From Bacteroidales bacterium (GTDB lineage: Bacteria > Bacteroidota > Bacteroidia > Bacteroidales > F082), in NCBI GenBank assembly GCA_029933565.1, contig JAOZNY010000005.1, positions 1 through 22,695 of the forward strand: a stretch of 22,695 nt of DNA. The letters run 5' to 3'. Positions within the stretch are counted from its first letter, which is position 1. Every line of letters starts with the position of its first letter. The notes under the pieces are model-generated. The model was not told where the DNA came from. It did not search any database and saw nothing but the letters and a program-made list of their open reading frames with translations. Both the position numbers and the translations under genes were made by a program. Below are positions 14,072 through 22,695 of the stretch, piece by piece.

Positions 14072-17000
14072 TTATCTCTGGAGAATAATCTTCTTATTTA
14101 CAACATAATCTTTACCATTAACAAACAGAGTGTAAACCCCATCAGCAAATGAGTTTAAGTTTATTTCCTTTTTAATACTGCTATTGACAACAATATTATT
14201 TTCGGTATAAACTATTTTACCATTTAATCCTGTAATCTTAATATCAATGGTTTCAGTATTTAAACTTTCCATTTTAATATTAACTATTCCTCTACTTGGA
14301 TTTGGGTAAACTAAAACAGAAACTTTAGCCTCTACTTCGTCTATTCCGGTACAATTAATGAATTCAACAACAACATCATTTTCCGATGCGCACTCATGTT
14401 CATTAGTTACTACAACCCCATAATTTTGAACGCCATATCCAAATCCCAAACTATCTACTACAATTGTTTGTGATACGGCACCATTCGACCATAAATATTC
14501 AGCACCTTCATTTCCTGCATCCAGAGTTATGGTTCCATTTCCACAAAGAGTTGTGTCGGGACCTAAATCAACAATAGGCAAATCGTAAACCATTAAATAA
14601 ACTGAATCATTTACAGTATTACCCAATGTATCGCTAACAGCAACAAAATACCATGTTGATAATTCAGGCATAACTGTTACAACTGCTGTTTCTGCAACAA
14701 AACCTTCTGGGTTGGATGTCCAAGAATAAGTTAATGTATCTGTATTTCTATAAACCTCGGTTGAAATACTAGCCTCGTCACCAAAACAAACACCCACTTT
14801 ATCAGATGTTGCTTCAACTAAGATACTACTAATCAACAATCTAATATCAACAGCAACTTCGTTGGCATTTGGGTCGTTTGATGTAAATAAGGCCGTTGCT
14901 GAATATTGACCTGGATCCATATCATGAGAATCAAAAACAACATCTATTACACTAGTATCTCCTGGAAGAATTGTTCCTGCCAGAGGATTTATAGCATACC
15001 ATCCTTGTACGTTAATTGCGTAGTCCTCAACTTCTCCATATGTAGTTGCGCCACAAGGTGATAAAGAGCCGGAATAAATAATACGAACTCTCATTCTTGT
15101 TTCTCCTGTTACCGCTCCTGGAGGAGGAACAATAGATGCAGTATAAGGACCATCTCCCGGGCTACCGGCAAAAACAATTTGCTCTTCATCAAATTCACCA
15201 TTTTGATCCCAGTCAATCCATGCCCCACATTGATCCTGAGCATAAGGTTTGCCATTAGTAACAGTAATATCATAAGCCTCACCAATTTGCATTGCTGTAG
15301 CCTGATTTGTATAATCGCTATAATTATTACTTCCTGAACTATTTGAAATTTCACCTATTTCTACTTTGCTGATATATTCATCACCACCACCTGAGGCAGA
15401 ACAATAATCAAGCACATCTCTATCTTCATTTGAGAAACTCGTCAAACTATAAACTAGTTCCAGTTGACCGGTATTAATTACTGTAATCTGCTTAGTAGAA
15501 ATTGAATCAACTACTAGGTGCTCAGAAATTACTAGTGGATCAACACTAATATGGGCATCACCCCATTGAACACTGGTTCCTGCTGCACCTGACTCCATAT
15601 CTTCAGTATAAAAAGCCGTTACCTGATACGAATAAATTCCGTAGTCAGGAAGATTATCAGTGAATGAATATTCTGTTGTTTCTGTTAAAAACTCACCATC
15701 ACGATAAATTTTAAAATTGAGAAAATTTTCACCAATTTCATAAGTCCACGACAAATCACAGGCTCCTGACTCAAACGTTATAACCCCAACAAGATCATTA
15801 GGTCTGTTCAGTGGGTTTGTCTGATATGGTGAACAATATGTCATCATAGATCCATCACGATTGTCAGGCCAAACAGGGTAAACCCAGCCATCCTGAGCCA
15901 TAATTCCTAGATAATCGCCCATATAACCACCTGCAAGACCAGGAATAGGTGAAGGGGTAAATGAAACATCACTTACTTTAAAGTCTTCCCATGTTTCGCC
16001 ACCATCATCAGAATTAGCACAGAAAACTTCTGCCTGATTACTACTTACATTTCTATCATCGTAGAATATTACACTTAAGATGCCATTTGCTGGGTCACAG
16101 GTAATCCAAGGGAAATAATGTTCTTTTCCTTGTCCTGACTCATCCTGATTTACTTTAACAGGTTCTGACCAGGCCGCTCCCTGATCACTTGATTTAATAA
16201 CATATACATCAATATCAGATCCTGTATTTACACCAGGAGTACCAATATTTGACCAGGTAACATAAATTGCGCCCCTATCAGATCCATTGCTATTATCAAC
16301 TACACAAGCAGGAAATGAGTTTACACGCATATTCTTACTAGTCTCAGTTGTACGTATACCTCTGATATTTGTAATTATCCTTTCTGCATCACCCCATGTA
16401 ATACCACCATCAAGAGAAGTTGCCATCCCTATTGCAGTCTCATCTGTTGGCCATCCATCATAAATTGCCCATATAGCATAAACTTCACCATTTGGGCCTA
16501 TTCCAATATTAACTCCTTGATTGTGACCTGCAGCATTAACACCAGAACTAATATTATGGTTTATTTCCCATGTTTCGCCATCATCGTGTGAATAAGCCAA
16601 TGCTATTTCAGAATCATCACCACCACCAAAATTAGTCCAAGCAACATATAAATTACCTTCGTAAGGACTTGTTGCACTATTATCAATCCACATGTGATTT
16701 TTGTCGGCCAAACTTCCAGGATTTGGTGCAACGGTCTTTGTTGTCCACGAACCACCCTGATCATCGCTATATGCAATACCCATTCCACCAGGATTATCAA
16801 TATAATTTACATACCATCTGCCATTTAATCCGATGGCTGTTGTTGGGTCGCCCGAATTACTACCACCGGCACCCTCTACTTCACCTTCCCAACTTTCAGC
16901 TGCATCAAAGGAATAAAAATCGTTGGCGCCATAAAGAGAGCCAACAGGATTTTGAGTAGAGTTATTTGAATTTAGCACAACATCAGCATTGTTTGGATCA

Positions 17001-17311
17001 ATAAAAACTGAGTTTTCACTTTGTGTTGAATTGATCTCAGTTACCGGAATATCGGGTGAATCATCAGTTAATACTCCACGGGCATTAATTTTACTACCAG
17101 TAAAAATACCAGCAGGAGCCTTAATATCACGATTAAACTCAATATAGCCCTTCTCTGCCATTTCTACCCAATAATAAGCATTATCAATACGGGTATCCAC
17201 TTTGTTACGATTCTCTCGCTCAGAATTCTTCCCATTACTGATTGCCCAGTTTAAACCTAAGCCGAAAACAGCAATCACCATGATTAAAAAAAATAGTCTA
17301 AATTTTCTCAT
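14072..17311 (-). CDS. Giant secreted T9SS protein, Asp-box propeller and GEVED (paralogue B)
   Basis: This 1079-residue exported protein has a signal peptide (MRKFRLFFLIMVIAVFGLGLNWAI). At least five Asp-box/BNR motifs (SxDxGxxW, for example DDQGGSW, HDDGETW, LDGGITW, SDQGAAW) suggest a sialidase-like beta-propeller over roughly residues 100-500. An FnIII-like segment follows (IYSYQVTAFY), then a GEVED domain (CGAWIDWDQNGEFDEE to TYGEVEDY), an Ig-like module, one LDAGNEGAEYLWSNG module, and a type A T9SS sorting domain (VLVYPNPSRGIVNIKM to ILQR). No FRIP motif was seen, so sialidase activity is not claimed. The ATG at 17311 is preferred to 17371, which places 20 residues before the signal. 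It is the tandem paralogue of the gene at 17467-20916. Ligand unknown; adhesion or glycan binding is an inference. Confidence 0.85.
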   Translation of the reverse strand: MRKFRLFFLIMVIAVFGLGLNWAISNGKNSERENRNKVDTRIDNAYYWVEMAEKGYIEFNRDIKAPAGIFTGSKINARGVLTDDSPDIPVTEINSTQSENSVFIDPNNADVVLNSNNSTQNPVGSLYGANDFYSFDAAESWEGEVEGAGGSNSGDPTTAIGLNGRWYVNYIDNPGGMGIAYSDDQGGSWTTKTVAPNPGSLADKNHMWIDNSATSPYEGNLYVAWTNFGGGDDSEIALAYSHDDGETWEINHNISSGVNAAGHNQGVNIGIGPNGEVYAIWAIYDGWPTDETAIGMATSLDGGITWGDAERIITNIRGIRTTETSKNMRVNSFPACVVDNSNGSDRGAIYVTWSNIGTPGVNTGSDIDVYVIKSSDQGAAWSEPVKVNQDESGQGKEHYFPWITCDPANGILSVIFYDDRNVSSNQAEVFCANSDDGGETWEDFKVSDVSFTPSPIPGLAGGYMGDYLGIMAQDGWVYPVWPDNRDGSMMTYCSPYQTNPLNRPNDLVGVITFESGACDLSWTYEIGENFLNFKIYRDGEFLTETTEYSFTDNLPDYGIYSYQVTAFYTEDMESGAAGTSVQWGDAHISVDPLVISEHLVVDSISTKQITVINTGQLELVYSLTSFSNEDRDVLDYCSASGGGDEYISKVEIGEISNSSGSNNYSDYTNQATAMQIGEAYDITVTNGKPYAQDQCGAWIDWDQNGEFDEEQIVFAGSPGDGPYTASIVPPPGAVTGETRMRVRIIYSGSLSPCGATTYGEVEDYAINVQGWYAINPLAGTILPGDTSVIDVVFDSHDMDPGQYSATALFTSNDPNANEVAVDIRLLISSILVEATSDKVGVCFGDEASISTEVYRNTDTLTYSWTSNPEGFVAETAVVTVMPELSTWYFVAVSDTLGNTVNDSVYLMVYDLPIVDLGPDTTLCGNGTITLDAGNEGAEYLWSNGAVSQTIVVDSLGFGYGVQNYGVVVTNEHECASENDVVVEFINCTGIDEVEAKVSVLVYPNPSRGIVNIKMESLNTETIDIKITGLNGKIVYTENNIVVNSSIKKEINLNSFADGVYTLFVNGKDYVVNKKIILQR

Positions 17312-17422
17312 AATTATTAAATAATTAGTTTTTGAAATAAAGTTTTGAATTGCTGCGCAATATAGTAACAATAACTCAATTTTTATTGTCTAACAGCGCA
17401 ATCATATATTCATTATTTAATG

Positions 17423-17453
17423 AAAAAGCCACTTAAATTAAAAGCGGCTTTTT
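17423..17453 (-). terminator. Rho-independent terminator of paralogue A
   Basis: On the minus strand AAAAAGCCGCTT (17442-17453) pairs with AAGTGGCTTTTT (17423-17434) around a 7-base loop. The 12-bp stem includes one G-U pair and ends in a T-run. It lies 13 bases beyond the stop codon at 17467. The remaining gap to paralogue B (17312-17422) shows no confident promoter. Confidence 0.82.
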
Positions 17454-17466
17454 TGTTCTCTTTTAA

Positions 17467-20400
17467 TTATTGCTGAAGTATAATCTTTTCATCAACAATA
17501 TAATTTTCGCCTATAACAAATAAAGTATAAACACCATTTGCAAAATTCCTGAGGTCTATTTGCTTATTTAGCGATTTATTTATTGAAACATTTTCTTCAA
17601 AATAAATAACATTACCATTAATGCCACTTATTTTAATTTCAATAATTTCATTATTCACACTTTCGAGTTTAAGATTTATAATCCCTGAACTGGGATTAGG
17701 ATAAGCAACAATAGAAACCGTAGCCTTGCTTTCATTTATTCCTGTACAATCCAGAAATTCAACTTCTATTTTACTTTCCGATTCACATCCGTATTCATTG
17801 GTCACCAAAACGCTAAGGCTTTGAATGCCATACCCATATCCAACAGTGTCCACAGTAATTATCTGTGTCTCTTCACCATTCGACCATAAATATTCTGCAC
17901 CTTCGTTTCCAGCATCCAAAATAATATTGCTATTTCCACAAAGAGTAGTATCGGCACCAAGATTTACTTCAGGAATATTGGCAAAGGTTATCATAATCTC
18001 ATCGCGGGTAGTACATCCTGAAATATTGGTAACATCTACCCAAAAATCAGCAGGACCGTTACCGTTAGCAATAATAGTTTGCGTGTCTTCACCCGTTGAC
18101 CACAAATAAGTAGCACCTTCATTTCCAGCGTCAAGTGTATATTCAGTTTCGCCGCAAAGTATTTGGTCATCACCAAGGTTTACTTCAGGTAATGCATTTA
18201 CAACTATTTCAATATTATCTGTCAGCACAATTATCCCATCGTCAACAGCAACAAAATATTGTGTGTTTTCAAGTGGATTAACCATTGGTGATTGTTCATC
18301 AGAAGTAAAGCCTTCAGGGAATGAAGTCCATGAATAACTGTAAGTGCCACTACCTCCTGTTGGTGTTGCCACTACAGTAGTTTCCTCGCCTACACAAATA
18401 TCGGCAGGATCAGCAGTTACCTCTAACTCAAGGTCGGTAACATTCATTGTAACTCCAACGTTGTAAATGGGATTTTCCAAATCATTGGTCACAAACCTGA
18501 TATTATCTGTATAAGATCCTATTTCCATTCCGGCAGCATCAAAAGCCAATTCAACAATTAGTGAATCACCTGGTGCAATAATCCCTTCATCGGGATCAAT
18601 TCCTAGCCAACTAACCACAAACAATAAATAATCTTCTGTTTCACCGTATTTTGTGTCATCGTAGGCATTCATATTTTCGTTAGCCGAAAGTCGTATTCGC
18701 ATATTTGTTAAACCAAGAATACTTCCTTTTTCAAAATTAAGTAGTCCATAAAACAGTGAATTATCTTCGTTGGATTGCAATGTTAAATGAGGCTCATTAA
18801 ACTCTCCATCACCATTACTATCAATCCAAACATAACAAACATCTTCGGCATAAGCATTTAAAGTATGCACTTTTATTTCATATGCTTTATTACTCTCCAT
18901 AATTATGGTCTGATCCATGTATGAAATATAACCATCGCTGGAAGAGCGATTTTCAAAATCCCCAAGTTCAAATATATTTATAAACTCATCGCCGCCGCCT
19001 GTTGCAGGAGCGATAACTTGTGCATTTGTAGTTGGGAAAAAAGGAGATAATGAAAAATCGAGATCGAGCACACCATTATTTTTTATTACCATTTCCTGAA
19101 TTTCAATATCCTCAGGCTTAACATTGGCAACATACTCACCAGGAGTAACCATCATAGTAGGAGAGCCAAACTGAATATCTTCATCAGGCCCACCCGATTC
19201 ATTGGATCCTCCAAAAAAGGCTGTAATTTTATAATTATAATACCCATAATCGATAAGCGTTTCTGAGTAATTCATTTCTATTGTTTCTTCAATCAACACA
19301 TCATTGCGATAAACTCTAAAGTTCTGGAATCCTGTTCCGGGATTAAAATCCCAACTAAGGTTAACATCTCCAGTATTTTGATCTACACTTGTTTGCAGAT
19401 TAAAAGGTGAACTTATTACTATTGTTTCAAATACAGAAACATATGTCATTGCATGTCCTGAACGGTTGTCTGTCCAACAAGGGTAAACTTTGCCATCGAG
19501 GGCTGAGATACCTAAATAATCGCCAAAATACCCTGAGGCCATTCCCGGTATTGGAGAAGGAGTAAATGAAACATCACTTACCTTGAAATCTTCCCAACTA
19601 TCACCGTTATCACTCGAATTTGCCACCCAAGCTTCGGCCTGAGCTGATGTAGTATTTCTGTTATCATAAAAAATTACACTTAGCATACCATTTGATGGAT
19701 CGCAAGCAATCCATGGAAAATAATGGGTTTTACCTTGTCCTATTTCATCCTGATTTACCTTAATTGGATCCGACCAGGTTTCACCCTCGTCAGTTGATTT
19801 AATCATATAAACATCTGAACCTGTTCCTGAGTTAATTCCAGGAACACCAATATTTGCCCAAACCACATAAATATTTCCGCTATTTTCACCACTACTAATG
19901 TCAACTGTCATTGAAGGAAATGAATTAACACGCTGATTTTGTGGAACTCCCTGAGCACGTATTCCTCTGATATTATCAATTATTCTATAGGATGTTTCCC
20001 AGGTTTCGCCACCATCCAGTGATTTTGCAAATCCAATTGCATCCTCATCCAGAGCACCACCATCGTAAACAGCCCATATGGCATAAACCTCCCCATTTGG
20101 GCCGGTACTAATATTTACTCCCTGATTATGACCTCCTGCTGATACACCATAACTTAATGCTTGTTTATTGCTCCAATTTTCACCGTTATCGCTAGAGTGT
20201 GAAACAACAACATGCCCATCGTAACCACCACCAAAGTCGGTCCACGCACAGTACAGATTATTCTCGTTTGGGCTTCCAACTTTTGAATCAATCCACATAT
20301 GGTTTTTGTCAGCCACTTGTCCTGGATTGGGTGCTATCTGAACTTTTGTCCATGACTGCCCCTTATCGTCAGAATATGAAACAGCCTGTCCCATATTGCT

Positions 20401-20916
20401 AATCATATTTACATACCAACGGCCATCAGTACCAATACAAGCAGCAGGATCTCCATCATTATTTCCACCAGCTCCATTCTTTGAACCATCCCATGTTTCG
20501 CCAATATCAAAAGTATAAAGATAATCGGCTCCATAAGAAGGTGGCCCACCAACTGATGTTGAATTATTTGAGTTTAAAGCAATTTGATTTGTTGAAGGAT
20601 CAACAAAAATTGAGTTTTCACTTTGTGTCGATGAGTTTACATCAATAACCGGTACATCTGGCGAATCGTCAGTAATTACAGTGGCTGCTTTAATTTTACT
20701 TCCTGTATAAATTGCTTTTGGTACCCGAACTTCAGGATTTAAAACTGTTAACCCAAGTTTTGATTTTTCTATCCAATATTTATTGTTGTCAATTCGGGTA
20801 TCCAATAATGCCCTTCGCTCTCTTTCAGTAGGTTTTGAGTCGCCTATAGCCCAGTTTATGCTTAAAATCGTAATGGCTCCTGCAAATAAAAATAACAGTA
20901 GTTTTTTTCCTTTCAT
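17467..20916 (-). CDS. Giant secreted T9SS protein, Asp-box propeller and GEVED (paralogue A)
   Basis: This 1149-residue exported protein has the same plan as its downstream neighbour: signal peptide (MKGKKLLLFLFAGAITILSINWAI), conserved pre-domain (LLDTRIDNNKYWIEKS), five Asp-box motifs (DDKGQSW, SDNGENW, LDGGETW, TDEGETW, SDNGDSW), FnIII-like segment, GEVED domain (CYVWIDSNGDGEFNE to KYGETEDY), Ig-like module with ATPTGGSGTYSYSW, and a type A T9SS sorting domain (YPNPSSGIINLKLES to ILQQ). It differs by having two tandem LDAGNEGA-YLWS modules where paralogue B has one. The ATG at 20916 gives a clean signal peptide; an in-frame ATG at 20961 overlaps the promoter box. No enzymatic motif is recognised. 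Likely cell-surface or released, with unknown ligand. Confidence 0.85.
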   Translation of the reverse strand: MKGKKLLLFLFAGAITILSINWAIGDSKPTERERRALLDTRIDNNKYWIEKSKLGLTVLNPEVRVPKAIYTGSKIKAATVITDDSPDVPVIDVNSSTQSENSIFVDPSTNQIALNSNNSTSVGGPPSYGADYLYTFDIGETWDGSKNGAGGNNDGDPAACIGTDGRWYVNMISNMGQAVSYSDDKGQSWTKVQIAPNPGQVADKNHMWIDSKVGSPNENNLYCAWTDFGGGYDGHVVVSHSSDNGENWSNKQALSYGVSAGGHNQGVNISTGPNGEVYAIWAVYDGGALDEDAIGFAKSLDGGETWETSYRIIDNIRGIRAQGVPQNQRVNSFPSMTVDISSGENSGNIYVVWANIGVPGINSGTGSDVYMIKSTDEGETWSDPIKVNQDEIGQGKTHYFPWIACDPSNGMLSVIFYDNRNTTSAQAEAWVANSSDNGDSWEDFKVSDVSFTPSPIPGMASGYFGDYLGISALDGKVYPCWTDNRSGHAMTYVSVFETIVISSPFNLQTSVDQNTGDVNLSWDFNPGTGFQNFRVYRNDVLIEETIEMNYSETLIDYGYYNYKITAFFGGSNESGGPDEDIQFGSPTMMVTPGEYVANVKPEDIEIQEMVIKNNGVLDLDFSLSPFFPTTNAQVIAPATGGGDEFINIFELGDFENRSSSDGYISYMDQTIIMESNKAYEIKVHTLNAYAEDVCYVWIDSNGDGEFNEPHLTLQSNEDNSLFYGLLNFEKGSILGLTNMRIRLSANENMNAYDDTKYGETEDYLLFVVSWLGIDPDEGIIAPGDSLIVELAFDAAGMEIGSYTDNIRFVTNDLENPIYNVGVTMNVTDLELEVTADPADICVGEETTVVATPTGGSGTYSYSWTSFPEGFTSDEQSPMVNPLENTQYFVAVDDGIIVLTDNIEIVVNALPEVNLGDDQILCGETEYTLDAGNEGATYLWSTGEDTQTIIANGNGPADFWVDVTNISGCTTRDEIMITFANIPEVNLGADTTLCGNSNIILDAGNEGAEYLWSNGEETQIITVDTVGYGYGIQSLSVLVTNEYGCESESKIEVEFLDCTGINESKATVSIVAYPNPSSGIINLKLESVNNEIIEIKISGINGNVIYFEENVSINKSLNKQIDLRNFANGVYTLFVIGENYIVDEKIILQQ
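17855..18192 (-). repeat. Tandem duplicated LDAGNEGA coding module in paralogue A
   Basis: Two in-frame copies lie at about 18075-18192 and 17855-17976. Both encode PEVNLG-D--LCG----LDAGNEGA-YLWS-GE-TQ-I. Paralogue B has a single copy at about 14461-14584. At DNA level the best-kept stretch encodes LDAGNEGA. It is a coding domain repeat, probably a PKD/Ig-like beta module. Confidence 0.8.
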
Positions 20917-20958
20917 AACTATAATTATAAATTGTTTAAATTCCTTTTGTTTGCATGA

Positions 20959-20966
20959 CAAAAGTA
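20959..20966 (-). promoter_or_regulatory. Candidate -7 box of paralogue A
   Basis: TACTTTTG on the minus strand matches TAnnTTTG, 42 bp upstream of the ATG at 20916. No -33 TTG is visible at 19-21 bp. Confidence 0.5.
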
Positions 20967-21083
20967 ATACTAATTAGGTTGTTTGTGCCGCAGAATTTTA
21001 TGACAAGTATCAGTCAGTTGAACAGGGGAAATTGGATAGTTAAAAGTGGAAAGCCTGTCTGGCTGAACAATATCAATTGGTAC

Positions 21084-21104
21084 CTTTTAGAAAAAATCTA
21101 AAAG
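21084..21104. other. AT-rich inverted repeat in the divergent intergenic region
   Basis: CTTTTAGA (21084-21091) and TCTAAAAG (21097-21104) form an 8-bp hairpin around AAAAA, followed by TTTTC on the plus strand. It lies in the 296-bp gap 20917-21212 between divergent genes, so there is no upstream plus-strand gene to terminate. Apart from this and the two promoter candidates the gap shows nothing recognisable. Confidence 0.5.
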
Positions 21105-21149
21105 TTTTCATTTGGGCTTATTTTAAATGATTATAAATTCTGTTGTTAA

Positions 21150-21181
21150 TTGTTAACTTATTAACTGCTTTGTTACTTTTA
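21150..21181 (+). promoter_or_regulatory. Candidate promoter of the exported DUF302-like gene
   Basis: TTG (21150-21152), 21 bases, then TACTTTTA (21174-21181), which differs from TAnnTTTG only at the last base. The ATG follows 31 bp later at 21213. Confidence 0.45.
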
Positions 21182-21212
21182 CATCGTATTAAACATATAA
21201 ACATTATTAGAT

Positions 21213-22097
21213 ATGAAAAAGATATTAATTGTTTTAAGCATTTTGCTATCAGGTTTCTATGGTATTTCGCAGGAAATATTGCCATATTGTAAAATTGCAG
21301 AAATGGATGGTGAAATAAGTGCAATAAGTACTCAGGTTAAGGATGCCCTTACAGGAAACGGTTTTTCAGTAATTGGAGAATATGCACCCGCCAAAAGCAA
21401 AGACCTTTTCGTTATTTGTTTTACCAACAACCAAATTAAAGATTTATGTGTACAATATGATGACCGAGGTGCTTTGGCAGGGATTTTAAAAGTAGGCTTG
21501 GTAAAAAAGGAAGGGAAAACTACTATTAGTATTTTAAACCCGGAATATATGTTTTTGGCCTATTGGGGTAAAAATTTAAATGGGCAGGAAAGCCAGTTAA
21601 CTGATATTTCTAACAAAGTTAAATCGGCCTTAGGCAGTTTTGGGAAACCAGAACCATTCGGTGGAACTGTTGAGAAAAGTGATCTCCCTGACTATCATTA
21701 TATGATGATGATGCCTTATTTTGATGACCCTGATGAACTGGAAGATTTTGACTCTTTTGAGGAAGGTTTGGCAACTATTCGTAAAAATTTGAAAGCAGGA
21801 AAAGGAAATACTGTTAAAGTTTACGAACTTGTATTTGAAGATAAAGAGATTGCTGTTTTTGGAGTTGGATTACTCGACACAGAAGAAGGTGAAGCCCACT
21901 TTCTGCCAATAATTGGTGAAGACAATATTGCAAACTTACCATACGAGATCATACTGCAGGGAAAAGAGGCGACTGCACTTCCGGGAAAATATCGCCTAGC
22001 ATTGTTCTGGCCTTCACTTACCATGAGCCAATTCATGAAAATTAGCAGTACTCCAGGCAATATTAAGGATATGCTTGAGGAATTGACTGACGATTAA
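21213..22097 (+). CDS. Exported protein of unknown function, possibly DUF302-like
   Basis: The 294-residue protein has a Sec-type signal peptide (MKKILIVLSILLSGFYGISQ). The segment from about residue 30 to 135 (VKDALTGNGFSVIGEYAP, LFVICFTNNQIKDL, TISILNPEYMFLAYWG) has the look of a DUF302-like alpha/beta fold. The C-terminal part (about 180-294) is mixed and acidic, ending in LEELTDD, and has no motif I recognise. No lipobox or transmembrane segment follows the signal, so a periplasmic location is likely. It stands alone between a divergent giant gene and a same-strand aldolase-family gene 125 bp downstream. The DUF302 link is a weak impression. Confidence 0.65.
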   Translation: MKKILIVLSILLSGFYGISQEILPYCKIAEMDGEISAISTQVKDALTGNGFSVIGEYAPAKSKDLFVICFTNNQIKDLCVQYDDRGALAGILKVGLVKKEGKTTISILNPEYMFLAYWGKNLNGQESQLTDISNKVKSALGSFGKPEPFGGTVEKSDLPDYHYMMMMPYFDDPDELEDFDSFEEGLATIRKNLKAGKGNTVKVYELVFEDKEIAVFGVGLLDTEEGEAHFLPIIGEDNIANLPYEIILQGKEATALPGKYRLALFWPSLTMSQFMKISSTPGNIKDMLEELTDD

Positions 22098-22101
22098 TAT
22101 T

Positions 22102-22157
22102 CTATTGCTCAATTGTTAAATGGTTCAATTGCTTGATTGTTGCATTGTTCAATTGTA
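22102..22157. repeat. Degenerate TTCAATTG repeat cluster
   Basis: CTCAATTG, TTCAATTG (22124-22131) and TTCAATTG (22148-22155), interspersed with GATTGTTGCATTG words, form an AT-rich iteration in the gap after the exported protein gene. Such strings are common intergenic filler in this phylum (recollection). Confidence 0.5.
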
Positions 22158-22192
22158 GCTGTTGTTGCAAAAACCAATATTTTCAAATACCT

Positions 22193-22200
22193 TATTTTTG
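22193..22200 (+). promoter_or_regulatory. Candidate -7 box of the aldolase-family gene
   Basis: TATTTTTG matches TAnnTTTG, 22 bp upstream of the ATG at 22223. The nearest upstream TTG (22165-22167) is 25 bp away, slightly longer than usual. Confidence 0.45.
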
Positions 22201-22222
22201 AACTTTTTTTAAAATAGTTCTA

Positions 22223-22695
22223 ATGGGGGAAATTCATAACATCTCTAATCTTAAACAATTAATAATTGATTCAGGGCTACGACTTTTGGAGGAAGGTCTT
22301 GTTACGCGTACTTTTGGTAATATAAGCATTCGACTCGATAAATCATTTATGCTAATTACCCCCAGCGGCAGAAAATACGATGACCTTAAAAATAATGACA
22401 TTGTAAAGGTTAACTATTTCACCCATGAATTTGAAGGGCAGATTAAACCTTCTTCAGAATTTAAACTTCATGCAGAGATTTATAAAAATCGTAAAGAAAT
22501 TAATTCTATAATCCATACTCATCAGCAAAATGCATCTACAATTTCGGCCACTCACAAAACATTACCCCCCGTTTTAGATGACCAGGCACAATTGATTGGC
22601 TCTGATGTTCGGGTTGCAAAATATGCTCATTCCTCTTCTAACGAATTAGTAATAAATGTTGTTGAAGCACTCAAAAACAGAATGGCAGCATTAAT
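22223..22695 (+). CDS. Class II aldolase/adducin family protein (partial, 3' end outside the window)
   Basis: The reading frame opens at ATG 22223 and runs to the window edge without a stop: 157 complete codons plus two bases. The translation starts MGEIHNISNLKQLIIDSG and shows class II aldolase landmarks in order: TRTFGNISIR (about 28-37), LITPSGRKYDDL (substrate phosphate/glycine loop), PSSEFKLH (catalytic Glu region) and the zinc ligands IHTHQ (about 97-101). Relatives include L-fuculose-phosphate and ribulose-phosphate aldolases/epimerases and methylthioribulose-phosphate dehydratase. The substrate cannot be told without the C-terminus and neighbours. Confidence 0.85.
   Translation, partial: MGEIHNISNLKQLIIDSGLRLLEEGLVTRTFGNISIRLDKSFMLITPSGRKYDDLKNNDIVKVNYFTHEFEGQIKPSSEFKLHAEIYKNRKEINSIIHTHQQNASTISATHKTLPPVLDDQAQLIGSDVRVAKYAHSSSNELVINVVEALKNRMAAL

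Noticed and set aside
17312..17371. Upstream start for paralogue B
   Set aside because: It puts 20 residues in front of a complete signal peptide. The same applies to 20917-20961 for paralogue A, which also overlaps its promoter box.
14072..20916. Sialidase activity for the Asp-box proteins
   Set aside because: Asp-boxes alone are structural; no FRIP motif or convincing arginine triad was seen.
1..22695. tRNA, rRNA, insertion sequence or prophage genes
   Set aside because: No cloverleaf, rRNA segment, transposase or phage protein was recognised by reading; a tRNAscan or Infernal run would be decisive.

Overview
This window looks like chromosomal DNA of a Bacteroidota bacterium, probably from the Bacteroidales/Marinilabiliales/Cytophagales side; I cannot name a genus. 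The evidence is low GC, several TAnnTTTG promoter boxes (the Bacteroidota -7 element), three large exported proteins ending in type IX secretion (T9SS) C-terminal sorting domains, a GxxExxY gene, and a LysRS with the C-terminal extension seen in this phylum.

Layout. Positions 1-3000 carry minus-strand housekeeping genes: ornithine carbamoyltransferase, a small zinc-ribbon protein and glycyl-tRNA synthetase. They are separated by interspersed repeats (a G/C-run inverted repeat at 1635-1723 and a 7-bp tandem repeat at 1964-1991). Positions 3003-3885 hold a GxxExxY gene (PD-(D/E)XK-like fold) enclosed by CATATAAG-type direct and inverted repeats. This is the least understood part of the window and the best candidate for an undescribed repeat/nuclease-like unit. 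meaB (+) follows, converging with an acyl-ACP thioesterase (-). Upstream of the thioesterase is a two-gene envelope operon: an outer-membrane barrel protein followed by a lipoprotein. Positions 8443-10109 hold an MltF-like lipoprotein (+) that converges almost end to end with tatA (-).

Positions 10226-12256 encode a secreted peptidylarginine deiminase-like protein with a T9SS sorting domain. It converges with lysS (-) across a perfect 24-bp palindrome. Positions 14072-20916 are two tandem paralogous giant secreted proteins (Asp-box propeller, FnIII-like, GEVED, Ig/PKD-like modules, T9SS domain), each followed by its own hairpin terminator. The window ends with an exported protein that may be DUF302-like and the first 157 codons of a class II aldolase/adducin-family gene.

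No rRNA, tRNA, CRISPR array, insertion sequence or prophage gene was recognised. Several naive ORF starts extend across terminators, promoters or repeats; the starts given here are corrected for this. The genes do not form one pathway. The common themes are envelope and secretion (T9SS cargo, TatA, MltF, barrel plus lipoprotein) and translation (two tRNA synthetases).
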